Positions 41,336-49,138 of a DNA stretch of 64,000 nt are shown here, in pieces (position 1 is the stretch's first letter; every line of letters starts with the position of its first letter). Origin of the DNA: Anaerolineales bacterium (GTDB lineage Bacteria; Chloroflexota; Anaerolineae; Anaerolineales; Villigracilaceae); the NCBI GenBank assembly GCA_020634885.1, contig JACKAW010000004.1:62001-126000 (forward strand). Reading direction: 5' to 3'. The translations under genes were made by a program, and so were the position numbers. Under the pieces are notes generated by a model, which saw nothing but the letters and a program-made list of their open reading frames with translations, ran no database searches and was not told the DNA's origin.

Positions 41336-41724
41336 CCCTTTGATCTTTTGCAAAAGTTCAAAAGCCTAACTAATAGAGACACTTTACATAAATGCTCTTG
41401 CCGCCTTGAGGTAGGTAAAAAATTGACTTTTGCAAGAAGTCTAGTGATTTTTCATATTAATCTGTGATTTACGAACGGAAAACAGACCTTTAGGGTTTGG
41501 AATGTGTGGTAGAGAAAAAGTGATAAAAATCTCCGTGACTCAGTGCATCCGTGGTCTAAATTATGTTTTAAATCCGCAGCCCTGCCGCTTATGCAAGAGG
41601 TCTAATATATAAAAAGCCTTGCTTTTTCATGGAAAATATATTACAAAAGTAATGGGTAGAAATGAGGGACCGTAATTCTTTCAAAAATAATTTTCGCCCA
41701 AAACAATTTCAAAGAGGAGATGAA
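41336..41724. other. Intergenic region with TTTTGCAA-type repeats, before the aap operon
   Basis: I see no supportable gene. It holds a perfect palindrome CTTTTGCAAAAG (41345-41356), a 13 nt direct repeat with one mismatch, TGCAAGAAGTCTA (41431-41443) and TGCAAGAGGTCTA (41592-41604), and a short hairpin AAAAAGC-ctt-GCTTTTT (41611-41627). The 3' part must include the promoter of the aap operon; GAGGAG at 41714-41719 is its ribosome site. Confidence 0.6.
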
Positions 41725-42843
41725 ATGCGTAAATCACTATTGTTCGTATCATTGTTGGTTGTAGCGAGTATGCTTCTTGCTGCGTGTGGAGCGCCTGCTG
41801 CCAGCGAAGCGCCAGCCGAAGCTGCTGCAACTGAAGCCGCTGCTCCTGCCCCAGCACAGACTGTACTGGAAGTCACTGTGCCTGGTTATGGAGAAACCCT
41901 TAAAGCGGTTCAGGAACGCGGTAAGGTCGTCTGCGGCGTTAACGCACAGGTGCCTGGGTTTGGTTTTGTTGATAGCGCTGGAGTTTTCTCTGGCTTCGAC
42001 GTAGACTTCTGCCGAGCACTTGCTGCAGGCATCTTTGGTGACCCGGATGCAGTTGAATTCCGCGCTCTCACTTCTTCTGAACGCTTTACTGCTTTACAAG
42101 CCGGCGAAATTGACGTGCTCAGCCGCAACACTACCTGGACCCTCACCCGCGATACCGAACTGACCGGCAACTTCGTCCACACCATGTTCTATGATGGACA
42201 GGGCATGATGGTCGCCGCCGATAGCGGTTTCACCACTCTCAAAGACCTTGAAGGCGGTACGATCTGCGTCCAGACCGGTACTACCACCGAACTCAACCTT
42301 GCCGATGTAATGGCAGCCGAAGGCATTTCCTACACTCCTGCCGTCTTTGAAGACAGCAATGCCACCCTCGCCGCCTACGCTGAAGGTCGCTGCGACGCCA
42401 TCACCACTGACAAATCTGGTTTGGTTTCAAACCGCGCTTCCCTGCCCGATCCCGCCGCCCACGTCATCATGGATGTGACTATGTCCAAGGAACCGCTCGG
42501 ACCGATGGTGCGCCACGGCGACGACCAGTGGTTCGACATCGTGCAATGGACAGCCTTCGCCCTCTTCACCGCTGAAGAATACGGCATCACAAGCGCCAAC
42601 GTGGATGACGTAAAAGCCAGCGCCACCGACCCGAACATTATGCGCTTGCTCGGAACCGAACCCGGCATGGGCGCCAAACTTGGGCTGAGCGAAGAATGGG
42701 CATACAACATCATCAAACTCGTCGGTAACTACGAAGAACTCTACAACCGCAGCCTCGGACCCGATACCCCAACCTTCATCCCCCGTGGTTTCAACAGCCT
42801 GTACACCGACGGTGGCTTACTCTACGCCCCGCCTTTCCGCTAA
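41725..42843 (+). CDS. aapJ: General amino-acid ABC transporter substrate-binding lipoprotein (AapJ type)
   Basis: Start at 41725, with GAGGAG about 6 nt upstream. 372 residues. Lipobox MLLAAC (Cys near 21), a short Ala/Pro/Glu-rich linker, then an AapJ/BztA-type SBP: LKAVQERGKVVCGVNAQVPGFGFVDSAGVFSGFDVDFCRALAAGIFGDPDAVEFRALTSSERFTALQAGEIDVLSRNTTWTLTRDTEL, which matches the group closely. It binds polar and branched amino acids outside the cell. It is the first gene of a four-gene operon and is followed by a hairpin. Confidence 0.94.
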   Translation: MRKSLLFVSLLVVASMLLAACGAPAASEAPAEAAATEAAAPAPAQTVLEVTVPGYGETLKAVQERGKVVCGVNAQVPGFGFVDSAGVFSGFDVDFCRALAAGIFGDPDAVEFRALTSSERFTALQAGEIDVLSRNTTWTLTRDTELTGNFVHTMFYDGQGMMVAADSGFTTLKDLEGGTICVQTGTTTELNLADVMAAEGISYTPAVFEDSNATLAAYAEGRCDAITTDKSGLVSNRASLPDPAAHVIMDVTMSKEPLGPMVRHGDDQWFDIVQWTAFALFTAEEYGITSANVDDVKASATDPNIMRLLGTEPGMGAKLGLSEEWAYNIIKLVGNYEELYNRSLGPDTPTFIPRGFNSLYTDGGLLYAPPFR

Positions 42844-42961
42844 ATCATTATCAAAAGACTTGCGTGTTAATCGGTATTCCCTAATGCCGATTAACATAAC
42901 CCATGCGTGAGAGAACACACTCTGCATAAGGTTGTGTTATGCGCAGGCTCTAATCAAATTC

Positions 42962-42995
42962 CATTGAGGGCGGGAGACACTTCCCGCCCTCAATG
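42962..42995 (+). promoter_or_regulatory. Intercistronic hairpin after aapJ
   Basis: A perfect 14 bp stem, CATTGAGGGCGGGA (42962-42975) with its complement at 42982-42995, loop 6 nt, no T-run. It follows the binding-protein gene and precedes the first permease gene; it can protect the upstream mRNA from 3' exonucleases. Confidence 0.75.
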
Positions 42996-43011
42996 CCCTT
43001 TGGAGGCGGAT

Positions 43012-44193
43012 ATGCAACATACCCCGGCTACTAAACGTGCCACCCCCTTTTGGCGAGATGAAAGATTTCTACAACTTCTTGGGCAGGCGCTCTTCCTAAT
43101 TGCCGTTTTTGGGTTTGCTTGGATCATTATCAACAACATGCGTACAGGGTTGCAAAAACAAGGCATGACCCTGGGCTTCTCCTTCATTTCCGGCATTGCC
43201 GGTTTTGATATCGCAGAACTACCCATCGTCTACAGCCGCAGCTCCACCTACTTGCAAGCCTATACAGTGGGTCTTCTCAACACCCTCATCGTCAGCGGCA
43301 TCGGGATATTCTTCTCTACCATTTTGGGCGTTATCTTGGGCGTGGCGCGTCTTTCCAAAAATTTCCTCATCAACCGCCTTGCCGCTCTTTACCTCGAACT
43401 CATGCGCAACATGTCCCTGCTGGTTTTTCTCATCTTCTGGTATCAGGGCTTGTTTCTTAAACTCCCCAAAATCAAGGAAGCAATTATCTGGTTTGACTCA
43501 GTTTATTGGACGAATCGCGGAATTGGTATCCCCTGGGGAATTCCAACCGCCTCCTACCCAACCTTTCAACTGTTTCTACTCTCAGGCATTTTCCTGGCTC
43601 TAATAGTTTTCTTCTCTTTGCAAGCCTATGCCAAACGAACCGGACGCGCCCCCCTTACATCGCTCTGGTCAGCGCTTGCTTTTACAGTGGTTGCAATAGT
43701 GGGTTGGCTTGTCCTCCCGCTCAAACCCCTCGAACTTAGCATCCCCTTTGCAAACGGACTCAACCTTTCTGGCGGCAAAATCTTCTCTCCCGAATTTATG
43801 GCGCTCACCTCCGGTCTGGTGCTCTACACCGCCGCCTTTATTGGCGAAGTCGTCCGTTCGGGCATTCTTGCCGTATCGAACGGTCAAGTCGAAGCGGCGC
43901 GCGCTCTCGGCTTGAACAGATTTCAAACCCTCAGGCTGGTTGTCTTTCCCCAGGCATTGCGCGTCATCGTCCCTCCATTAACCAGCCAATACCTTAACCT
44001 CACTAAAAACTCATCGTTGGCAGTTGCTATCGGCTACCCCGATATGTTCTACGTCTCGAACACCATCATCAACCAAAGCGGGCGCGCTGTGGAAATGATC
44101 GCTGTCGTCATGCTAACCTACCTCACTTTCAGCCTTATTACCTCACTCTTTATGAACTGGTACAACGCCAAAATAAAGCTGGTGGAGCGTTAA
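43012..44193 (+). CDS. aapQ: General amino-acid ABC transporter permease (AapQ type)
   Basis: Start at 43012, with GGAGG about 6 nt upstream. 393 residues. It shows the extended AapQ architecture: an extra N-terminal helix, GFSFISGIAGFDIAELPIVYSRSSTYLQAYTVGLLNTLIVSGIGIFFSTILGVILGVARLSKNFLINRLAALYLELMRNMSLLVFLIFWY, a long central region, and the EAA loop GQVEAARALGLNRFQTLRLVVFPQALRVIVPPLTSQYLNLTKNSSLAVAIGYPD. About eight helices. The stop is 1 nt from the next gene. Confidence 0.94.
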   Translation: MQHTPATKRATPFWRDERFLQLLGQALFLIAVFGFAWIIINNMRTGLQKQGMTLGFSFISGIAGFDIAELPIVYSRSSTYLQAYTVGLLNTLIVSGIGIFFSTILGVILGVARLSKNFLINRLAALYLELMRNMSLLVFLIFWYQGLFLKLPKIKEAIIWFDSVYWTNRGIGIPWGIPTASYPTFQLFLLSGIFLALIVFFSLQAYAKRTGRAPLTSLWSALAFTVVAIVGWLVLPLKPLELSIPFANGLNLSGGKIFSPEFMALTSGLVLYTAAFIGEVVRSGILAVSNGQVEAARALGLNRFQTLRLVVFPQALRVIVPPLTSQYLNLTKNSSLAVAIGYPDMFYVSNTIINQSGRAVEMIAVVMLTYLTFSLITSLFMNWYNAKIKLVER

Positions 44194-44194
44194 G

Positions 44195-45406
44195 ATGCAA
44201 AATCCTCAAACCGTTCTCCCACCCATCACCGAACGTTCTGGCATTCTGCGCTGGCTGCGTCACAACCTCTTCAACACCTGGTCTGACGCTATCCTAACCG
44301 TGATAGCGGCGAGCCTTATCTACTGGCTTACCAAAAATTTGCTCACCTGGGCGGTCACCACCGCCGAGTGGGATGTTGTCGTTGCCAACCTGCGCCTGTT
44401 CATGATCGGGCAATTTCCCCTCGAACAAGCAGGTCGCTTATGGGTAGCGCTTGCCTTCCTCGTCTTTCTCACCGGTAATTCACTAGCCATCTGGGATAGG
44501 AAATCCTACATCGCTGCCTTCCTGATCCTTGGTTTGCCTGTGTTCCTGATCTTCCTGCCCTTTGCGCCGCAGACGCGTATCTGGCTGGGTGTAATGGCAG
44601 CGGCGGGCATTCTCGGCTGGGGCTTGGGGTACACCGCCCCTCAATCTGTAAAAAGAAGCGTGGCAATTGGCTGGCTAATTGCCCTGCCTGTTTTCATTCT
44701 ACTCACACGCGGATTTACCCCCGCTGTTGCAGATGTTCCCAATACGCCCATCACCATCGTGCCCACCAACCTGTGGGGCGGTCTGTTGCTCACCTTCCTG
44801 TTGACAGTGGTTGCGAACATCTTCTCGTTTCCATTGGGATTATTGCTTGCCCTTGGTCGCCGCTCGGAACTACCCATCATCCGTTGGTTCAGCGTTGGTT
44901 ACATTGAATTGGTTCGCGGCGTACCGCTCATCACCATTTTGTTCATGGCGCAATTGATGCTGCCGCTCTTCCTGCCCAACGGACAGGACATAGACCGTGT
45001 ACTGCGCGCCATGGTGGGTATGACCCTCTTTAGCGCTGCCTATCTTGCTGAAAACGTTCGCGGCGGTTTGCAAGCCATCCCCAAAGGTCAATTTGAGGCA
45101 GCGCACGCCCTTGGGTTGAGTAGTGCAAAAACCATGTACTTCATTATTCTGCCCCAGGCGCTGCGGCTTATCATCCCCATTCTTGTGGGACAATTTATCT
45201 CAATGTTCAAAGATACTGCGCTGGTCGCCATCGTCGGATTGTTCGACTTGCTCGGCATCGCGCGCACCGTGTTATCTCAGCCTGAATTTATCGGCTTGCA
45301 CCGTGAAGTGTACGCTTTCGTATCCCTGTTCTACTGGGGCTTGAGTTACGTCATGTCCTACATCAGCCAGAGACTTGAAACCAGTCTTGGTCTCGGCACT
45401 CGCTAA
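44195..45406 (+). CDS. aapM: General amino-acid ABC transporter permease (AapM type)
   Basis: 403 residues with about eight helices and a long N-terminal extension with extra helices, as in AapM. Core: [65 protein letters not shown] and EAA loop [59 protein letters not shown]. It dimerises with the AapQ-type subunit. The gene begins 1 nt after aapQ stops, indicating coupled translation. Confidence 0.94.
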   Translation: MQNPQTVLPPITERSGILRWLRHNLFNTWSDAILTVIAASLIYWLTKNLLTWAVTTAEWDVVVANLRLFMIGQFPLEQAGRLWVALAFLVFLTGNSLAIWDRKSYIAAFLILGLPVFLIFLPFAPQTRIWLGVMAAAGILGWGLGYTAPQSVKRSVAIGWLIALPVFILLTRGFTPAVADVPNTPITIVPTNLWGGLLLTFLLTVVANIFSFPLGLLLALGRRSELPIIRWFSVGYIELVRGVPLITILFMAQLMLPLFLPNGQDIDRVLRAMVGMTLFSAAYLAENVRGGLQAIPKGQFEAAHALGLSSAKTMYFIILPQALRLIIPILVGQFISMFKDTALVAIVGLFDLLGIARTVLSQPEFIGLHREVYAFVSLFYWGLSYVMSYISQRLETSLGLGTR

Positions 45407-45417
45407 GGAGCTATCGT

Positions 45418-46167
45418 ATGAACGATACCAATCAAATCATCATATCTGCCCGCGATGTACACAAATGGTATGGCAATTTCCATGCTCTCAAAGGCATTAA
45501 CATGGAAGTAAACAAAGGCGAGGTGATCGTTATTTTTGGTCCTTCCGGTTCGGGTAAATCCACTTTCATCCGCACCATTAACCGATTAGAAGAACACCAG
45601 CGCGGCGAAATTCTAGTAGATGGAATTGAACTATCTCATGATGTGCGTAATATCGAAGCCGTGCGGACTGAAACAGGCATGGTTTTCCAGCAGTTCAATC
45701 TTTTTCCACACCTGACAGTTATGCAGAACATCACCCTGGCTCCCATTCAGGTACGCAATTGGAGCAAAAAACAAGCCGAAGAAACCGCTATGCAATTGCT
45801 GGGACGTGTGGGCATTCCAGATCAGGCGCATAAATTCCCGGGTCAGCTTTCAGGTGGACAGCAGCAGCGTGTTGCCATTGCGCGCGCGCTTGCCATGCAG
45901 CCCAAAATCATGCTTTTTGATGAACCCACCTCTGCCCTAGACCCCGAAATGATCAAAGAGGTGCTGGATGTGATGGTGGAGCTTGCTCAATCTGGCATGA
46001 CCATGCTTGTCGTGACGCATGAAATGGGTTTTGCCCGCGCTGTTGCCGACCGGATGTTCTTCTTTGACCAGGGTCAGATCGTTGAAGGCGGAAAGCCTGA
46101 TGACGTTTTCAATAATCCAAAAGAAGACCGTACCAAGTTATTCCTCTCGCAAATACTCAGTCATTAA
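45418..46167 (+). CDS. aapP: General amino-acid ABC transporter ATP-binding protein (AapP type)
   Basis: 249 residues. Walker [11 protein letters not shown]-loop [17 protein letters not shown], signature [19 protein letters not shown], Walker [16 protein letters not shown], switch His [26 protein letters not shown]. It completes the transporter and ends the operon. A terminator follows. Confidence 0.95.
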   Translation: MNDTNQIIISARDVHKWYGNFHALKGINMEVNKGEVIVIFGPSGSGKSTFIRTINRLEEHQRGEILVDGIELSHDVRNIEAVRTETGMVFQQFNLFPHLTVMQNITLAPIQVRNWSKKQAEETAMQLLGRVGIPDQAHKFPGQLSGGQQQRVAIARALAMQPKIMLFDEPTSALDPEMIKEVLDVMVELAQSGMTMLVVTHEMGFARAVADRMFFFDQGQIVEGGKPDDVFNNPKEDRTKLFLSQILSH

Positions 46168-46200
46168 AAACGAGTAATTTGAGCTAAGCCCCAAAGCCAA

Positions 46201-46243
46201 ATAAAATCCCTCCTGCCAGAAGTTGGCGCAGGAGGGATTTTAT
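46201..46243 (+). terminator. Terminator of the aap operon
   Basis: A 16 bp stem (ATAAAATCCCTCCTGC, 46201-46216, with 46228-46243) followed by an A/T-rich tail. A second hairpin without T-run, AACACTTCGC/GCGAAGTGTT, lies at 46273-46304. Confidence 0.85.
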
Positions 46244-46363
46244 AAATGCTCGATTGAAATAAACTGTAAAGAAACACTTCGCCCACAAAGTTGCGCGAAG
46301 TGTTGACCTGCGCTTCGTGGAAAAAATAACTTGTACATACTCATTGTTTTCTAAATTGCGCCA

Positions 46364-46819
46364 CTAATAGGATACGAAATCTCCAGCCAGTGCGCCATTG
46401 ACCCAAACCGAATACCTGCCAGGGGAATAAGTGCCCATGAGAATACTGGCTTCAAATTGCTGAAAGACATTGTCACACTGAATATCAGGATTAATGAGGC
46501 TGTACACTTCGATAAATACGTTGTACTCCTCGTCCGGCTCGCTGATGTCGATACGCAGTTCGTTGCAAACACTTGGCATACTGCCCACAAAGCGGATGGC
46601 GGCACGCGGCGGGGTGAATTCGTATTGCTCCGAAAATACAACGCTGGATATGTTTACAGTGGCGATCTGCCGGCTTACATCCTCTAATTTTGGCTCGAAA
46701 GGATTTTCATTTGGGGTAATGCGATAGGGCGGGGCAGCGGTTGGAGTGGGTTCGACTGCGGGAGTAGGCATACACCCCGTAACTAAAATAGTAATCAAGA
46801 AAAGGCTTGAGAATCTCAT
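46364..46819 (-). CDS. Small lipoprotein, unknown
   Basis: 151 residues. Signal with lipobox LVTGC (Cys near 16), then a Pro/Thr linker (TPAVEPTPTAAPP) and a beta-rich domain (YEFTPPRAAIRFVGSMPSVCNELRIDISEPDEEYNVFIEVYSLINPDIQCDNVFQQFEASILMGTYSPGRYSVWVNG) with two Cys that could pair. It reads as a surface immunoglobulin-like lipoprotein. GGAGAG precedes the ATG. Family unknown. Confidence 0.75.
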   Translation of the reverse strand: MRFSSLFLITILVTGCMPTPAVEPTPTAAPPYRITPNENPFEPKLEDVSRQIATVNISSVVFSEQYEFTPPRAAIRFVGSMPSVCNELRIDISEPDEEYNVFIEVYSLINPDIQCDNVFQQFEASILMGTYSPGRYSVWVNGALAGDFVSY

Positions 46820-46873
46820 GAAACGGCTCTCCGTTGCTCATAATAACACGGAGCGTTTGCCAGAATCAAAAAA

Positions 46874-46898
46874 TCCACCCAAAGCGGGTGGACTTTTT
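46874..46898 (-). terminator. Terminator of the gene at 46910
   Basis: TCCACCC (46874-46880) pairs with GGGTGGA (46886-46892). A/T-rich flanks give a T-run on the minus strand. Confidence 0.75.
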
Positions 46899-46909
46899 GA
46901 TGAAGAATT

Positions 46910-47590
46910 CTACTTTTTCAGGCTTTCCAACGCGCCTAAAAGATCGGTTGCCGCGTTTAAGATCGGACCTGCATAAGGATCATTGGATATAAAATCTCCC
47001 GTCCCAAGCCCGTGATACAAACCGGACGGGGTGGCGATATTGATGAGAATATGATCTGCCTGTTTGGGCGGGTTTGGCAGAACATCCACAAGCACAAGCG
47101 GAATGGCATTCACTGCATTTTCACCAGCTTTAAGCATGGCGTCAATTTGTCCATTCAGCGAATCGTTGGGCTTTTCCCATGTCACACCACCGCCAGAGGA
47201 ATGGAAACTGCGTGCTGAATAGTCTGCATACCCAACCACACCCATTACACCGGTTGAAGTGGCAACTTCCACCATAACGCAGTAAACCCGCTTCGCTGTA
47301 TCAGGCGCTGGTTGCACTTTCAAAAAGTAGCGCATAAACATCCATGCCTGCATGTAGTGGCGGGTTTCCAGTCCCGGCATGGATAAAATTTGCCGGTAGA
47401 CCTTTTCAGCTTCTTTAAACTGTTTGTTCTTGAGCTTGCTGCGTGCCTCAATAAACAGCGACCACGGCTGCACGGAGTTATCATCCCCGTTGGGCCACTC
47501 GTTTAACTGTGAATTGCCTGCATAAACGCTGCGTAGCGGCGTGGCGGGGTTCTCAACTTTTTGTTCTTTCTTTTTGAATAGATTAAACAT
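46910..47590 (-). CDS. Hypothetical protein with N-terminal helical repeat
   Basis: 226 residues, no signal or membrane segment. About 40-95 look like a TPR-like helical pair (SLFIEARSKLKNKQFKEAEKVYRQILSMPGLETRHYMQAW). The C-terminal part (RVYCVMVEVATSTGVMGVVGYADYSARSFHSSGGGVTWEK ... LLGALESLKK) forms a separate alpha/beta fold with Gly-rich turns. I do not recognise the family. GAGGAGA lies upstream of the ATG. It appears to be its own transcription unit. Confidence 0.65.
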   Translation of the reverse strand: MFNLFKKKEQKVENPATPLRSVYAGNSQLNEWPNGDDNSVQPWSLFIEARSKLKNKQFKEAEKVYRQILSMPGLETRHYMQAWMFMRYFLKVQPAPDTAKRVYCVMVEVATSTGVMGVVGYADYSARSFHSSGGGVTWEKPNDSLNGQIDAMLKAGENAVNAIPLVLVDVLPNPPKQADHILINIATPSGLYHGLGTGDFISNDPYAGPILNAATDLLGALESLKK

Positions 47591-47685
47591 AACACTCTCC
47601 TCAGTATTGACCTGGAAAGTATATGCAAAGCCCGCACAGGGTAAATAGGACTTTGGGCTAATTCTTGATATTTTTTACTCCCCCT

Positions 47686-48381
47686 TTAGTCACCCAATGC
47701 CTCTTCTACGGCAGAAACAGCATGAATTAATGTGGTTGGGAATAATGGCACACTACTATCGCCATCTTTTACCAGCAGTTCTATTTCAGTGCAGCCTAAA
47801 ATAATGCCTTCGGCTCCTTGTGCGATCAGGTCTTTTATAATGCGTTTGTATTCTTCACGAGATGAAGCGAGTACCTTCCCTTGCACAAGTTCATCATAAA
47901 TGACACGGTGTACGATCCCCCGGTCACTTTCTTTTGGAATCACCACATCCAGCCCAAATGAGTCAATCAGCCGTCCTTTGTAAAAATCATGTTCCATTGT
48001 GAAGCGCGTCCCCAACAGCCCGATCCGCTTGATGTTCGCAGAGACGATCTTTTTCGCGGTTGCGTCTGCAATATGCAAAAAGGGGATGTTGATGTTGGCA
48101 ATGATCTGGTCTGCCAGTTTATGCATGGTGTTCGTGCAAAGCACAATAAAATCTGCGCCGCCGCGTTCGAGGTCTTGCGCACATCGAATCAAAATTTGCG
48201 CCGCTTCATCCCACTTATTTTCATGCTGTAACTTTTCAATCTCTGCAAAATCCACCGTCAGCATCAGGCTTTTTGCCGAATGCAGCCCGCCCAGCTTTTC
48301 CTTTGTCGTCTCATTGATGATGCGGTAATACTCAATGGATGATTCCCAGCTCATTCCGCCAATTAGACCGATGGTTTTCAT
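47686..48381 (-). CDS. Aspartate/glutamate racemase family protein
   Basis: 231 residues. The two catalytic Cys are in FIVLCTNTMHKLAD (about 83) and GIILGCTEIELLV (about 193), with the opening GLIGGMSWESSIEYYRIINE typical of the aspartate racemase branch (YgeA-like). It interconverts D- and L-forms of Asp, Glu or related amino acids, without PLP. It begins with an ATGA overlap at the end of the thioesterase gene, so the two are co-translated. Confidence 0.92.
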   Translation of the reverse strand: MKTIGLIGGMSWESSIEYYRIINETTKEKLGGLHSAKSLMLTVDFAEIEKLQHENKWDEAAQILIRCAQDLERGGADFIVLCTNTMHKLADQIIANINIPFLHIADATAKKIVSANIKRIGLLGTRFTMEHDFYKGRLIDSFGLDVVIPKESDRGIVHRVIYDELVQGKVLASSREEYKRIIKDLIAQGAEGIILGCTEIELLVKDGDSSVPLFPTTLIHAVSAVEEALGD

Positions 48382-48818
48382 TTGTGTACTCCTTCAAGGG
48401 GTGAATTTTTAAAAACATGCGGCGCGATGACGTACACCCCGCTTCCACTCACAGCGACAGTTGAATCAGCCAGTCGAATTTCTCCTACGCTGATAATTTT
48501 TCTCGACCCCGTTTCCGTGATGCGCGCTTCAGCGATCAAAGGCTGTTCCAGCGGAAGCATCTTGTGATAATTAATGTTGATATTGGCAGCCAGCACTTTA
48601 TACCCTGCCGCCCAAACCACCAATCCCATCACTTCATCCAAAATGGCAGCCGAAGCCCCGCCATGGGCATGACCTGGTGGACCCTGATGCGTTTTATTCA
48701 AGGTGAATTCTGATGTGAGAATGCCGTTGTCATCTACGAACATGGTAATGCCGATGCCGTGCGGGTTTTCATCTCCGCATACAAAACACCAGCCGTGATA
48801 TGGAATTTGTCTTTTCAT
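48378..48818 (-). CDS. PaaI-type hotdog thioesterase
   Basis: 146 residues, hotdog fold. The opening CFVCGDENPHGIGITMFVDDNGILTSEFTLNKTHQGPPGHAHGGASAAILDEVMG is the family's Cys/His-rich start and HGG catalytic loop, followed by NININYHKMLPLEQPLIAEARI. It hydrolyses acyl- or aryl-CoA thioesters. It overlaps the racemase gene by 4 nt. Confidence 0.88.
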   Translation of the reverse strand: MKRQIPYHGWCFVCGDENPHGIGITMFVDDNGILTSEFTLNKTHQGPPGHAHGGASAAILDEVMGLVVWAAGYKVLAANININYHKMLPLEQPLIAEARITETGSRKIISVGEIRLADSTVAVSGSGVYVIAPHVFKNSPLEGVHK

Positions 48819-48858
48819 ACCCTCAATTTAACCACAAAGAAGGCAGTAATTTTTATGC

Positions 48859-48864
48859 TAGAAT
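48859..48864 (+). promoter_or_regulatory. -10 box implying a leaderless MoaD/AOR transcript
   Basis: TAGAAT in the context TGCTAGAAT (extended -10), 6 nt before the ATG at 48871. No Shine-Dalgarno site is present. Confidence 0.55.
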
Positions 48865-48870
48865 CCCGCT

Positions 48871-49110
48871 ATGTTAATCCGTGTAAAAATGATCGCCAAC
48901 TACCGCGACGCACTTCCTCCCGGGCATAAACATGGCGTCATTGAATTGGACGTTCCTGACGGAACAACTGTCTACGATGCGGTTTCGCAGTTTGACATTC
49001 CCCTAAATGACGAGAGCGTCATTGTCCTAAACGGACTTACCGTAGAAATGAATACGCCCTTAAAAGAAGGCGATACGGTCACGGCATTTTCCGCCATTGC
49101 CGGCGGATAG
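48871..49110 (+). CDS. MoaD/ThiS-like sulfur-carrier protein
   Basis: 79 residues, a ubiquitin-like beta-grasp fold ending in the essential Gly-Gly (SAIAGG). Central strings PDGTTVYDAVSQFDIPLNDESVIVLNGLTVEMNTPLKEGDTV match MoaD-type carriers. Such carriers next to AOR genes are thought to provide sulfur for the dithiolene of the tungsten (or molybdenum) pyranopterin. The AOR gene starts 29 nt later. Confidence 0.88.
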   Translation: MLIRVKMIANYRDALPPGHKHGVIELDVPDGTTVYDAVSQFDIPLNDESVIVLNGLTVEMNTPLKEGDTVTAFSAIAGG

Positions 49111-49138
49111 AATAGAAAATATCTTCAAGGAGATGGAT

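Noticed and set aside
46273..46304. Hairpin AACACTTCGC/GCGAAGTGTT as a small RNA or second terminator
   Set aside because: It has no T-run and no promoter in front; the preceding 16 bp hairpin already ends the operon. I mention it but do not call it.
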